Assembly (NCBI RefSeq): GCF_014191055.1
Contig: NZ_JACHWB010000001.1
Coordinates: 773,875-837,874 of the forward strand
Source: Microvirga lupini
GTDB lineage: Bacteria > Pseudomonadota > Alphaproteobacteria > Rhizobiales > Beijerinckiaceae
Reading direction: 5' to 3'
DNA length: 64,000 bases
Both the position numbers and the translations under genes were made by a program. This document shows, in pieces, positions 33,506 through 44,000 of this stretch. Below the pieces are notes generated by a model. That model was not told the origin of the DNA. It was given only the letters and a program-made list of their open reading frames with translations, and did not search any database. How positions within the stretch are numbered: position 1 is the stretch's first letter; every line of letters begins with the position of its first letter.

Positions 33506-34720
33506 CTAGATGACCAGGAAGTCAGCTGCGGTCAGCTTCAAATTCTTGTCGATCTTGGCAAACTGGATGGCACGAGTTGGACCGGATCCATCGGGATCAT
33601 AGAACAGGTTGCCCGTCTTGTTGTTGTAGACGATCCGATCCTGTGCATCCGATGCCTTTGAGCCGATGCTAAAGCTTTCCGGCGGAAGCCTTCCAGATTT
33701 GAGCTTTTTGAACACAGTATCATTGAGACGGATTGTGTCGTCCTTGGTGCTGAAGTTCAGGATGACGTCGACATTGTTGGTTCCGAGCTTTGTGTCGAAC
33801 GTAAAAGCATCCCTACCGGACGACCCGACAAGAATGTCGTTCCCGCTCTTGCCCCAGATCATGTCATTGCCACCTTTGCCTTCGATCCTGTCGTTTCCGC
33901 TTGAGCCTGTGAGCTTATCGGCCTTGCTCGTGCCAGCGTATGTCTTCGACGTGGATGGAAGGGCAGCATTCTTCAACAAGGCTTGAGACGCGTTGCTCGT
34001 GTGGCTGAATTTGAGCTCGTAGAAAGACGTCTGGCCATAGCCGGTTCCTTGCGTTTCATTCACTCCGAGGTAAGTGCCCGCCTTGAAGTAGAACGCATCG
34101 GCTCTCCACGCCTGATTGACCTTGTCCGAGGCCATATAGGTCTGGCCGTCAGCCAACACAGTCACCTTTACACGATCGGCTGTGACATCAATCGTATAGG
34201 TGAATCTCTCGTTGAGAGTGACATTAGGCTTTGAGCCGATCTTGCTGGTCAAAGCAAACTTCGTTTCCTGACCCGTGGCACCTGCAATATCGTTCACGAA
34301 GTAGAGTGTGCCTTTTTCCCAATAGAGACGAACGAGTTCGTCGTCTTGCCCGTGAACTTGCCCGACGACAACACGTCCCTTTGTCCCGTTGAAGAGGCTT
34401 GGTGCCTGGTCGATCTTGAGGGTCGCCTTCATGAAGCCACCTTGCATGACAGTCCATGCTGCTCGTTCCGAACCACTCATCTCCCGAAGCTCGGAGCGCG
34501 CGTATCGTGAGCCGGTCGTCGTTGCTCCTTGCACGGGAGCTTTGAAGACCATAGCTCCGTCAGACCCCATGTAGAAGTATTCCGGATCTGCGTAGCCATT
34601 AAGGTTCTTCACCTCATAGGCGGTGCCTGAGAAAGCACCTTTCCGATCTGTTGGAAGAGTAATTTTCCAAGGCTTCAGATTGAAGAAGCGACTTGGCGCG
34701 TATGATGAATACGTAGTCAA
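33506..34720 (-). CDS. PL7-family alginate lyase with C-terminal RTX calcium-binding repeats
   Basis: 404 residues. The only usable start in the open frame is TTG 34720, with GGGG ten bases before it. The lyase domain (residues 12-240) has the PL7 signatures RSELRE (75-80), QVH (121-123) and YFKAGTY (211-217). Residues 268-305 hold RTX nonapeptides (GSSGNDRIEGKGGNDMI), ending in a serralysin-like C-terminal region. There is no N-terminal signal, as expected for type I secretion. It should cut polymannuronate or alginate outside the cell. It is divergent from the alg operon across 786 bp and probably serves that polymer. Confidence 0.88.
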   Translation of the reverse strand: MTTYSSYAPSRFFNLKPWKITLPTDRKGAFSGTAYEVKNLNGYADPEYFYMGSDGAMVFKAPVQGATTTGSRYARSELREMSGSERAAWTVMQGGFMKATLKIDQAPSLFNGTKGRVVVGQVHGQDDELVRLYWEKGTLYFVNDIAGATGQETKFALTSKIGSKPNVTLNERFTYTIDVTADRVKVTVLADGQTYMASDKVNQAWRADAFYFKAGTYLGVNETQGTGYGQTSFYELKFSHTSNASQALLKNAALPSTSKTYAGTSKADKLTGSSGNDRIEGKGGNDMIWGKSGNDILVGSSGRDAFTFDTKLGTNNVDVILNFSTKDDTIRLNDTVFKKLKSGRLPPESFSIGSKASDAQDRIVYNNKTGNLFYDPDGSGPTRAIQFAKIDKNLKLTAADFLVI

Positions 34721-35506
34721 AATTGATATGCCCCAAAATTTCTGAGCCTTTGATCGGCTTGTTTTCTGCTAAGGGACTAGAGGTCCTTTAACGTTATAAA
34801 AATCGTTCTGACGCTGAGAGTGGAAGGTCGCATGTCCTGAGGGACGAAAGTGACTAATTTTCCTAAACCATGGGTTAAAATGGTATTCTGAAATCGATCA
34901 TTGTGAGGCTGGCTGCTGCGTCGCTGAAAAATTAGCCAATTGGGGCAGTCGCAGGAGCACAGATAACCCTTGATATTTACCTCACTCAAATGGGCTAGAC
35001 CGATATAGAGCGCCGCATGGCCTAGTTGGCCAATGAGGCTTGAAGTCTTCAGTTTTGATGAGAAATCACAGCTTCAGATCAAGATGCTCTCATCGAGATT
35101 AAGCATGAGTTTTGATGTGCCTGGAGGGCGCAGCCTGGGAGGCCTGAAGGAAGAACCCGATGAAGGTTATTCCTTGGGACACCAATTTGAACAGGAATTG
35201 CCTCACATGTCTAATTTATCTTCCCCATTATTTCGTTTAAACATATGAATCATAAAGCACAACAAGCGTATAGTTTTGTAATTCATGCTGTGTGCGATGC
35301 AATATAATAATCAAGTGGGTGCGCATACTCTTATGAGTTAAGCATGATCTATTGATGGGAGTAATTCTCTACTTAATCCGTATGGGGTATCTCTCCAGCC
35401 GAAATAGTGAAGCGCTTTTGAGTAAAGCAGGAGTATTTATTGGGCTACACCCGGCGCATATCTTTTGGGCGCCTTGATTTCACTGTTAGTCGGCAGGAAC
35501 AGCCTA
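34721..35506. promoter_or_regulatory. Divergent control region between PL7 lyase and algD
   Basis: 786 bases, strongly AT-rich compared with the rest of the window, between two divergent transcripts. It must hold the promoters of both. I do not see an EcfG, sigma-54 or clear sigma-70 match. Short ORFs at 34777-34989 and 35033-35248 look like chance. Confidence 0.5.
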
Positions 35507-36817
35507 ATGCAAATTAGTGTCTTTGGGATTGGCTATGTCGGAGCGGTCTCATCGGCGTGCTTGGCCAATGATGGTCATCACGTCATCGCAGTCGATCCGA
35601 ATCCTCAGAAAGTGGGCCCTCTCAATGAAGGTATCAGCCCGATCGTCGAGCCGGGATTGGGTGAACTGATACAGAGTGGAATTCACAACCGGCGCCTTAT
35701 GGCAACAAGCGACGTGCGCGAAGCCGTGAATGGAACGGACATCTCATTCGTGTGCGTTGGAACACCTTCGCGGTCGAACGGCTCTCTAGACACCTCATAT
35801 GTCAGCGCCGTCGCTGAGCAGATCGGCGCAGCGATCCGGGAGAAGAACTCCTTTCATTCCGTCGTCATGCGCTCCACGATCCTACCTGGGACAATGGAGA
35901 GCATCGTTCTGCCTGCGCTCGAGCGTGCGTCCGGACGCCAGGCCGGAGTAGGGTTCGGCGTTGCCTATTATCCGGAGTTTCTGCGAGAAAGCACCGCTAT
36001 CAGCGATTACTATGATCCAGGTGCCATCATCTTCGGACGCCATGATCAGGCAACGGTGGATCGACTGGTTGAAATCCACAAGATCTTCAAAGTCGAGCCG
36101 AGGATCGTCTCCATCCGCACGGCTGAGGCAGTGAAGTATACCAACAATGCGTGGCACGCTCTCAAGATCAGCTTTGCCAATGAGATCGGCAATATTTGCA
36201 AAGAAGCAGGGATTGATGGCCACGCCGTGATGGACGTGCTCTGCGCAGACAATCGGCTTAACATTTCAAAAGCCTACCTGAAGCCTGGGTTCGCGTTCGG
36301 CGGTTCTTGTCTGCCGAAGGATTTGCGCGCTCTGCGTTTTGCCGCTCGAAAGCTGGATGTTCCAACGCCGATCCTTGATGCCACCATGGACGCAAACGAG
36401 GAGCAACTGCGGCGCGCGTATTCCATGGTTGCCGCAACGGGCAAGCGCCGGATTGGCATCATTGGCCTGAGCTTCAAGCCTGAGACCGATGACCTGCGTG
36501 AGAGCCCGCTGGTGGAGCTTGCGGAGCGGCTTTATGGTCGTGGATATGATATTCGCATCTATGACCCGAACATCCAGGTTTCCAAGCTGACCGGTGCGAA
36601 CCTTCAGTTCGTGAAGGCGCATCTTCCTCACCTGGCTTCATTGCTGACGGCCGATGTTAACGAGGTCATCGATCACGCTGACGCGTTTGTCCTTGGTAAT
36701 CGTGAAGAGGCTAAGCGCCTGCTGAGTATCGTGCAGGATGACCGGCCTCTTATTGATCTCGTTCGCATCGACCAGACAAGGTGTTCAGGTGACTTCTATC
36801 AGGGAATCTGCTGGTAA
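35507..36817 (+). CDS. algD: GDP-mannose 6-dehydrogenase AlgD
   Basis: 436 residues, ATG 35507 (AGGA eight bases upstream). The Rossmann start ISVFGIGYVGAV, NPEFLRES-like YYPEFLRESTAI, the lysine in AVKYTNNAWHALK and the catalytic Cys268 in GFAFGGSCLPKD match Pseudomonas AlgD position for position, and the protein is the same length. It oxidises GDP-mannose to GDP-mannuronic acid, the committed step to alginate. UDP-glucose dehydrogenase is excluded by the ESPLVELAE and GICW patterns. It heads the operon and overlaps alg8. Confidence 0.95.
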   Translation: MQISVFGIGYVGAVSSACLANDGHHVIAVDPNPQKVGPLNEGISPIVEPGLGELIQSGIHNRRLMATSDVREAVNGTDISFVCVGTPSRSNGSLDTSYVSAVAEQIGAAIREKNSFHSVVMRSTILPGTMESIVLPALERASGRQAGVGFGVAYYPEFLRESTAISDYYDPGAIIFGRHDQATVDRLVEIHKIFKVEPRIVSIRTAEAVKYTNNAWHALKISFANEIGNICKEAGIDGHAVMDVLCADNRLNISKAYLKPGFAFGGSCLPKDLRALRFAARKLDVPTPILDATMDANEEQLRRAYSMVAATGKRRIGIIGLSFKPETDDLRESPLVELAERLYGRGYDIRIYDPNIQVSKLTGANLQFVKAHLPHLASLLTADVNEVIDHADAFVLGNREEAKRLLSIVQDDRPLIDLVRIDQTRCSGDFYQGICW

Positions 36818-38333
36818 CAACGGCAGTGTCTGCCTCTCGGAGTCGGTTGGGGCACATATTCTCTATGTGGTTGCCGTGGCGGCTTTTGCCGCCGCGCTTC
36901 CGCCTGAGGCGTATGTCTCTGTCGGGTCTGGCGTGATTGGAGCTATCGGAATACTTGCCATGTGGCGCTACGGATGGGGCCTGCTGCACTTCATCCGCGC
37001 GCTCATCTTCCGGAAGCTGATCTTTCCAAGCCAGCGAAAGGCCTCCGACGAGGCGATCAGGCTCGATCCTCCGAATGCGTTTCTCCTTGTAACGACATTT
37101 CGGATCGACAGTGCTGTTACGACGCGTGTCTACAGAGCAGCCTTTGAGGCCGCCCTGGCTGCCCCTGGTAAGGCCACCGTCGTTGCGTCGATCGTCGAGG
37201 CTGGTGATCAACGGCTGATCAAGAGCTTGTTTCAAGCGATTTGTGGCCAGCAAGATAAAGTGGATCTGGTCGTCGTAAGGATTGCGGGAACAGGCAAGCG
37301 GGATGCTCTCGCGTACGGATTCAGGGCCGTCGCCCGACGTGCCCCGGCAGCGGATGATGTTGTCGCTGTGATCGACGGCGACAGTATCGTTCCGCGCGAT
37401 CTCGTGCAGAAATGTGCCGGATTCTTCCGGCTCGACCCCGAAGTCGGCGCTCTGACCACGGATGAACTGAGCGAAGTCAGGGGAAGCCGTATTTTCCAAG
37501 AATGGTACGCACTGCGTTTCGCACAGCGGCATACACTCATGTCCTCCGTAGGGTTGTCAGAGCGAGTCCTGACATTGACTGGCCGCATGTCAATGTTCCG
37601 TGCAAATATTGTGTGCGATCCGGAGTTCATCCGCCAAGTTGAGCTTGACTATGTCGATCATTGGCGCCTCGGCCGTTTCAAGTTCCTCACCGGCGACGAC
37701 AAGTCGAGCTGGTTCTGGCTGCTGCGAAACGGCTACAAGATGCTCTATGTGCCGGATATCGTCGTTCTGACGGTAGAGGATCCACCATCGGAAAACTTTG
37801 TCTCGGCCGCAGCCATGCTGATGGTGCGATGGTTCGGTAACATGCTGCGCACGAATGCGAGGGCTCTTGCTCTTGGACCCCGGAAAATCGGCTTGTTCAC
37901 GTGGTGGTCGATCCTTGATCAGCGTCTGTCGATGTGGACCTCGCTTGTCGGATTTTTCGTTGCACTTCTCGCCGGGTTCTTCATCAGCGGGTACGCACTC
38001 CTTCTGTACGCGCTCTGGATCCTGACAACCCGCTATATCCTGACCCTTTCGCTCCTGGCATCCCGCCAAAGGGTGTCAGTCTTCTATCCCTTCCTTCTCT
38101 ACTTCAATCAGATCTTCGGATCGCTGATCAAAGTCCACGTGACGTTCCGTCTCGACCGTCAGAAATGGACACGGCAGAAGACAACAACTGCGATTGGGGC
38201 AAAGCGTCCCCTGATCGCGAGCAATCTTATGTCCGCATACATGCATAGCGTTGCGCTCATCGCATTTGTCTCGGTCTTGGCATGGAGCATGAATGTCCTT
38301 CCGACGCCGAATTCCATGTTCTTTCTTCCCTAA
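36789..38333 (+). CDS. alg8: Mannuronan synthase Alg8 (GT2)
   Basis: 514 residues from GTG 36789, with AAGG seven bases before, overlapping algD by 29 bases. Membrane helices flank a GT2 domain with DGD (196-198), the base region TGDDKSSW (301-308) and the LMVRWFGNMLRTNARAL segment in place of QxxRW. LGRFKFLTGDDKSSWFWLL and GLFTWWSILDQRLSMW are close to Pseudomonas Alg8. It polymerises GDP-mannuronate across the inner membrane, with Alg44 as c-di-GMP-binding partner. Confidence 0.94.
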   Translation: MTSIRESAGNNGSVCLSESVGAHILYVVAVAAFAAALPPEAYVSVGSGVIGAIGILAMWRYGWGLLHFIRALIFRKLIFPSQRKASDEAIRLDPPNAFLLVTTFRIDSAVTTRVYRAAFEAALAAPGKATVVASIVEAGDQRLIKSLFQAICGQQDKVDLVVVRIAGTGKRDALAYGFRAVARRAPAADDVVAVIDGDSIVPRDLVQKCAGFFRLDPEVGALTTDELSEVRGSRIFQEWYALRFAQRHTLMSSVGLSERVLTLTGRMSMFRANIVCDPEFIRQVELDYVDHWRLGRFKFLTGDDKSSWFWLLRNGYKMLYVPDIVVLTVEDPPSENFVSAAAMLMVRWFGNMLRTNARALALGPRKIGLFTWWSILDQRLSMWTSLVGFFVALLAGFFISGYALLLYALWILTTRYILTLSLLASRQRVSVFYPFLLYFNQIFGSLIKVHVTFRLDRQKWTRQKTTTAIGAKRPLIASNLMSAYMHSVALIAFVSVLAWSMNVLPTPNSMFFLP

Positions 38334-38363
38334 TGATAGCGGTGCCGCTTGGAGAGTTTATCA

Positions 38364-39569
38364 ATGACGAGAATTACGCACGAGGCAGAGGTTCAGAGGC
38401 AGCATCCTCGTTACCGCCTGCCTGTGAACTGCATTCACAAGGGAGCGCAACTCGCAGTCGTTGACATTTCGGTTGGAGGTCTGGGGCTTCGCACTGGATC
38501 GTTGGACACGAAGCCTGGGCAGGTGCTCGACCTTACACTCGCCTTTCCGTTTAGTGGTTATGAACTGACGCTACCCATCAATGCGGAGGTGCGTTACATC
38601 GCCAGCGAGCACAGCAGAATTGGTTTGCGCTTCGTCGATGTCTCGCCGCGCCAGCATAGTCTTCTGCGGTTTGTCCTCGATGCCTATCTTGCTGGTGAGG
38701 TCGTGGAGGCAGGGGATGTGCTGGATGTTGTCTCACGGCGCAATGAAGGGAAGACCCGTGAGGTTCCTCCACAGCCTCAACCCCAAGGGGCTGTGGCTAG
38801 CCTCGTTCACCGTGGCCGGAGCGCTGCGGGCTACATCGGCATCGGTGCGGCGACACTGCTCCTCCTGGGGTTCATCGGAACGAGCCTGTTCGACCGCCTC
38901 TTCCTGATCCCAGCTCAATCGGCCCAGATCACCGCCGACTTGGTCAACGTGCCGGCTCCATCGAACGGCCAACTCACCTTTGTCGCCGCTGGAGACGAGG
39001 TCAAGGCCGGCGAGCCGCTCCTCACAATTCAAGGGGCGCAGGGCAACAGCATCGTCATCGATAGTCCCTGCAATTGCGTGGTTCAGGCGCGGTACAGCCG
39101 GGCCACCAACTTTGTGCGGGAGGGGGCGCCGATCATTACGCTACGGGAGAAGACAAGTAACCCTTACATTACCGCCAGCATTCCGCAGGATCAGGCCTTG
39201 CGGTTCTATAAGGGAGCAAATGCGGTCATCGAATATGCTGACGGAACTCGCGTAAGGGAAGCCAATATCGAGCGTTTGCCATCCCTCGAAGATCCTTCGC
39301 TTGAGGGCCGCTTGATTGTCAAGTTGGCGCCTGGCCGTGAACTCGGCGCGTCGATGATCGGTCAGCCTGTATCCGTCGTCTTCAACACGTTTTCAGGATC
39401 TTCGATCGGATCTGCCGCCAACAAGCTGCAGACAGCCCTCAACTGGGCAGGAAACAAGATTGCAGCTATCCTGTCTCAGGACAGCGCGACGGCCGATGCA
39501 CCAAGAAAGGCCACAGAGCCTCAAAGTGAGAGTGGAAGGCGGCTAGCCGGGCTCAGTTCTGGGGAATGA
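38364..39569 (+). CDS. alg44: Alginate co-polymerase Alg44 (PilZ domain)
   Basis: 401 residues, ATG 38364 (GGAGAG seven bases before). An N-terminal PilZ domain has both c-di-GMP motifs, RxxxR (Arg12, Arg16) and DxSxxG (Asp34, Ser36, Gly39). A membrane helix (about 160-178) and a periplasmic HlyD/MFP-like part (residues 190-360, LVNVPAPSNGQLTFV, SIVIDSPCNCVVQA) follow, as in Pseudomonas Alg44. Binding c-di-GMP should switch on Alg8. It is 30 bp after alg8. Confidence 0.93.
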   Translation: MTRITHEAEVQRQHPRYRLPVNCIHKGAQLAVVDISVGGLGLRTGSLDTKPGQVLDLTLAFPFSGYELTLPINAEVRYIASEHSRIGLRFVDVSPRQHSLLRFVLDAYLAGEVVEAGDVLDVVSRRNEGKTREVPPQPQPQGAVASLVHRGRSAAGYIGIGAATLLLLGFIGTSLFDRLFLIPAQSAQITADLVNVPAPSNGQLTFVAAGDEVKAGEPLLTIQGAQGNSIVIDSPCNCVVQARYSRATNFVREGAPIITLREKTSNPYITASIPQDQALRFYKGANAVIEYADGTRVREANIERLPSLEDPSLEGRLIVKLAPGRELGASMIGQPVSVVFNTFSGSSIGSAANKLQTALNWAGNKIAAILSQDSATADAPRKATEPQSESGRRLAGLSSGE

Positions 39570-39622
39570 ACGATCCCGGGCCATCACCGGAGGACATCAC
39601 TTGGATTTTCTGGAGATCAACA

Positions 39623-41041
39623 ATGGACAATATCATCCCGGTTCTCATGTGCGGCGGCTCAGGCACTCGACTATGGCCAGTCTCTCGGTCCAGCGAACCA
39701 AAGCAATTTCACGCTCTTTCTGGCAGCGAGAGCCTATTTCAACAAACGGTTCAGCGCTTCCGCACGGAGCAGTACGCAGAGCCTCTCATCGTCGTTAACA
39801 CCAATCATCGCGATCTTGCATTGCGTGAGATCGGGCATTTGAGCGCAGGGTCGGCCCGGCTTCTGGTCGAACCATGTGTCCGAAGTACCGGCCCCGCCAT
39901 AGCGGCCGCGGCGGCTCTGATCGCGGAAGAGGATCCTGACCGTTTGATGCTGGTCGCACCGAGCGATCACGTCATTGAGCAGAATGAGGTGTTCACGAAA
40001 GCTGTGGCGCAAGCCGCAGTCGCGGCACGTCGAGGGCAGATCGTTCTCTTCGGTATTCGCCCGACTCATCCTGAGACCGGTTTCGGGTATATTGAAGTCA
40101 GCGAGGCTTTTGACGAATCCAGCTTCAAGGTCGCGGGCTTTGTCGAGAAGCCGAAGCGAGATGCGGCTGAGGCGTTGGTAGCGGAGGGGCGTCATCTCTG
40201 GAACAGCGGTATCTTCATGTTCACCGCGCGGACCATTCTGGAAGAGCTTGAACGTTATGCGCCAGACGTCCTGGCCTGTGCCCGCCGGGCTCTGTCGACA
40301 GCCCAGCGCGGTAACGACACAATCCGTCTTGCTGCTGAATTCGATACGGCTCCTGTAATCTCGATTGACTATGCTGTCATGGAGCGGAGCGACCGACTGG
40401 TCTGCGTTCCAGTGGCGCCGGAATGGCGCGACCTTGGTTCTTGGGCGGCTTTATGGGATGTGGGAAGCAAGGACAGCAACGGAAATGTCTCCCGCGGCGA
40501 CACCCTCCTTCAGGAGGTGCGCGACAGCTATGTTCTCGGAAACTCCAGACTTGTTGCCGTCATGGGAGTCGAGAAGCTTGTTGTCATCGACACGGCGGAT
40601 GCTGTTCTCGTGAGCTCCTTGGATCAGGCTCAGAATGTCGGACGTCTTGCAGCTGAGCTCGCGGCAGCGAAGCGGCCAGAGGCCAACCTCCACAAGAGAG
40701 TGCGGCGCCCATGGGGCTCTTATGAGTCCCTGCGCGTCGGTGAGACTTTCCAGGTGAAGCACATCGTCGTCGATGTGGCAGGGCGGTTGTCGCTGCAGTA
40801 TCATCATCATCGCTCTGAGCACTGGACGGTTGTTTCCGGCACGGCGCGTGTGACTGTCGGCGAGAGGGTCTTTGTCATGAAGGCCAACGAGTCGGTCTAT
40901 ATCCCCAAAGGCGATGTTCATAGACTGGAGAACATTGGCGACGACGAGCTTCACCTGATCGAGGTCCAGTGCGGCACCTATCTCGGCGAAGACGATATCG
41001 TGCGTCTGGAGGACCAGTATGATCGCATCGTCACGATCTGA
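39623..41041 (+). CDS. algA: Mannose-1-phosphate guanylyltransferase / mannose-6-phosphate isomerase AlgA
   Basis: 472 residues, ATG 39623 (GGAG seven bases before); an ATG at 39566 overlaps the alg44 stop but lacks a site. GGSGTRLWP (10-18), FVEKPKRD and WNSGIFMF mark the nucleotidyltransferase part; the C-terminal cupin has QYHHHRSEHW and EIQC-like VQCGTYLGEDDI. The bifunctional enzyme turns fructose-6-P into mannose-6-P and mannose-1-P into GDP-mannose for AlgD. Its end overlaps the next gene by 23 bases. Confidence 0.93.
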   Translation: MDNIIPVLMCGGSGTRLWPVSRSSEPKQFHALSGSESLFQQTVQRFRTEQYAEPLIVVNTNHRDLALREIGHLSAGSARLLVEPCVRSTGPAIAAAAALIAEEDPDRLMLVAPSDHVIEQNEVFTKAVAQAAVAARRGQIVLFGIRPTHPETGFGYIEVSEAFDESSFKVAGFVEKPKRDAAEALVAEGRHLWNSGIFMFTARTILEELERYAPDVLACARRALSTAQRGNDTIRLAAEFDTAPVISIDYAVMERSDRLVCVPVAPEWRDLGSWAALWDVGSKDSNGNVSRGDTLLQEVRDSYVLGNSRLVAVMGVEKLVVIDTADAVLVSSLDQAQNVGRLAAELAAAKRPEANLHKRVRRPWGSYESLRVGETFQVKHIVVDVAGRLSLQYHHHRSEHWTVVSGTARVTVGERVFVMKANESVYIPKGDVHRLENIGDDELHLIEVQCGTYLGEDDIVRLEDQYDRIVTI

Positions 41042-44000
41042 CGGTCGAAGTCTATTGCGTATTGTCTCCCTGTTCCTGTCCATGGCGCTGACTTCCAGCG
41101 TCATGGCACAGAGCGGCAATGAAATCTCGCGCCTCGCAGAAGAAGCCCGTCAGGCCTTTCTTTCTGCGGAGCAAAGTGGCCTCAGCGTGAAGCAGAAGGC
41201 CGGATTCTATCAGGTCGCGCGAGCCCGGGTGAAGCTGCTTGAAAAGTTTGCTGGTCAGGATAGTGCAGGGGCCTCGGAGTTGCGTGATGGGGCCCGTGCC
41301 GAACTCATGCGCCTTGCAGATGACGGATTGAGCCATGACATTCTCAGCTCCTTCCTTCTGCAGACTTCGCTTGGGGATATCACCGGCGCCACATCCGCTG
41401 CGGATCGTGTGGAGGTCGGCGTATGGTTGCATCAGCTTGCCGGCGAGCAGAGGTCGCCAGCTTACCGTTCAACGGCCTTCGTGGATCTCGCTTATGCCTA
41501 TGCCAAGGCCGGTGCTCAGGATCGTGCACTGAGATATGCCTCCCTTGCGCTAGACACGGCTGATCGGATTCCCGAGCTAGGAACACGAGGGGGGGCCTAC
41601 AAGGCTGTAGCCCGCGTAGCTGCCGGGCTGGGACCATTGGGGGGGGATCTGGTTGACCGTGCCGTTACACGGCTTCCTCAATCCCGTGACCGCGCTCATG
41701 TGCGCCACGATTTGGCACGAATGCAGCTCAAGGGCAGTGCCTGGGACAAGGCTACGGACGCCAAGCTGGCGGCAGAGGCAAAGAAGCGGTCGGAGAATGG
41801 GGATCTCTCTGGAAGCGCATTGATGGCGCTCTCGCTTCTGGACAGCAAAGCAAGAGATGATCTGCTTTCCAGTCTCATCGATGCTGCGATTGCCCAGAAA
41901 GAGGACAGGGTAGCCCTTATGGCTGCGCAGGGAATCCTCGATTCCGTCAGCCAGGATGAGGCTATCGGGGCGCTTGTCAGGAGTTATGTCGACCGGGGTG
42001 TCCCGCTCCAGGCTGCCAACATGCTCAACGCCATGCAGGACAGCTCCGGTAAGGTTTCGATCCAGCTGACACTCGCCGCTACCCTGAAGCAGGACGGCTA
42101 TGATGCCATGGCCGAGCAGCTCTTGTCCGCAAGCACGCGACTAGTGGATACTTACCCTGAAACCCTGCAACGCTCCCTTCTGCCCTATGTTGTTCGGGTA
42201 CTCACACGATCCGAACGTCTCAACGAGGCGCTGGGTTATTCCAGCCGGATTGGGTCTGACGCAGAGGGATCGGCTGCCCTCAGTGAATTAGCGAAAGCGC
42301 TCGCGGATCGCGGCCGTGTAGCCGATGCAGAGGCCTTATTGCCGCGCCTTGTTCAGCGAGACGACCGCTCCCATGCGCTGAGTGGAATTGCTCAAGCGAA
42401 AGCAAAATCTGGAGATGTTGCCGCCGCCGTGCAGCTCATCCCTGAGCTCGCTGGAACAGAGGATGTGGGACGTGTTCTCGCGTCCGCCGCCAGCACCCGC
42501 TCCCAATCCGGCGAGTTTGAGCAAGCGATGAAGCTGGCTGAACGGATCCAGGATACAGGTTACCGTCTTGCGGCCCTCTCGGAAATTGGGCGTCAGGCTA
42601 GGCAGCAGAACAAGACGGAAATGAGCGACCTTGTGTTGAACCAAGCCGTTAGGATGACAGAGGGATTGGAGGCAGGGGCGCGGGATAAGGTGCTCCTGGA
42701 GATCGTCAGGGCTCTGGCATTAGAGGTAAATAGGGCTCAGGCAGCTGAGCTCGCCAGGCGTATTACGGATGATGACATTCGCGCACGTGCCGAACGGCTG
42801 GTCGTTGCAGCCGAGGTAAAAGATCTAATCAGGAAAAGGAGCCGTGGTGAGGTTCCAGAGGCTCTCCTATTGCGAGGCATCAAGAAGATACAAGGCGATG
42901 AGAACAAGGCGGAGCTCGCATTTGAGCTCGCCACTCTCCAAGAGGGAGGGATCCACGCTGCCGATCTGATCCGCTCGATCCAAGACGAAAGGCTCCGTCT
43001 GACGACTTTCCGGCGTCTGGCCGAGATGCTGGCTGAACGTCTCAGGAATCCGGCCGCGGAGGAGCCCGGTATCGGCATATCGCAGGACGTGCAAACGGTC
43101 GCATCCATCTCCGAGAGCCCTGAGGAAACAGCCCAGGAGATCCAGACCAGAAGAGGTCTAGCGCTTATCGCGGGAGATGCTGGAAAGCCCATGAATGCAG
43201 TGGGGCAGATCCCCCGAAGTTTCGTGACGGCTGCAGATGTCAGAACTGATACCCCATGGCCCACGGGCGCAGTGGTTGGAAGCACATTCGCGAACCACAA
43301 TCCCTACATCGCAAGGTTTTTTGAGGACGATGAGCAGGGGAGTGCACGCCTGGAGCAGGCAATCCGGCATCAGGGATTGTCGTCGCCTCGGGTTATCGTG
43401 GTTCAAAGTGGTGTCGCGACACTAGGAATGGTTGCCCGCCAATTGCAAGGCACCGAAGCGCGGGATCTCATCGAGTATGGTTCAGGTGCTGTGACAGTGC
43501 GCGCGCCCATTTTTGTTGCTCCCGGAGCCACGCTCATTCTGTCCCGCCTTGACAGCCTGACTTATCGTCTCAGCGCCAATGCTGGCGCTTTTATCGTCAA
43601 TGCCGGTAGTGTTCACATCATCGATGCCGAGGTTGTTGGATACGACGAGAAAGCAAGGGAGCCCCTCTGGGCCGGTCCTGATACATCCAGCAAGTTCCGT
43701 CCGTTCCTCCTCACCTGGGGAGACGGACGCATGAACGTGGCTTCATCCACTCTCATGGCCCTGGGCTATGATAACGCCAAGTCATTTGGCTTGAGTTACT
43801 CGTCAGGACCGGAGCGCGTGGCGGAGCTACGAGACCAAGCGCGACCTACAGGCGTTGTGGTCGATAGCGTGTTCCATAACCTGCATGTCGGCTTCCACTC
43901 CTACGAGGCAGAGCGCATTCAAGTTATCGGCAACGAGTTTCGTGACAATGTTGTTTATGCCTTAGACACTCATGATCGAACGAGAGAGAGCGTAATCGCT

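Noticed and set aside
35033-35248. Small ORFs upstream of algD
   Set aside because: AT-rich region, no ribosome site or known motif; kept as control region.
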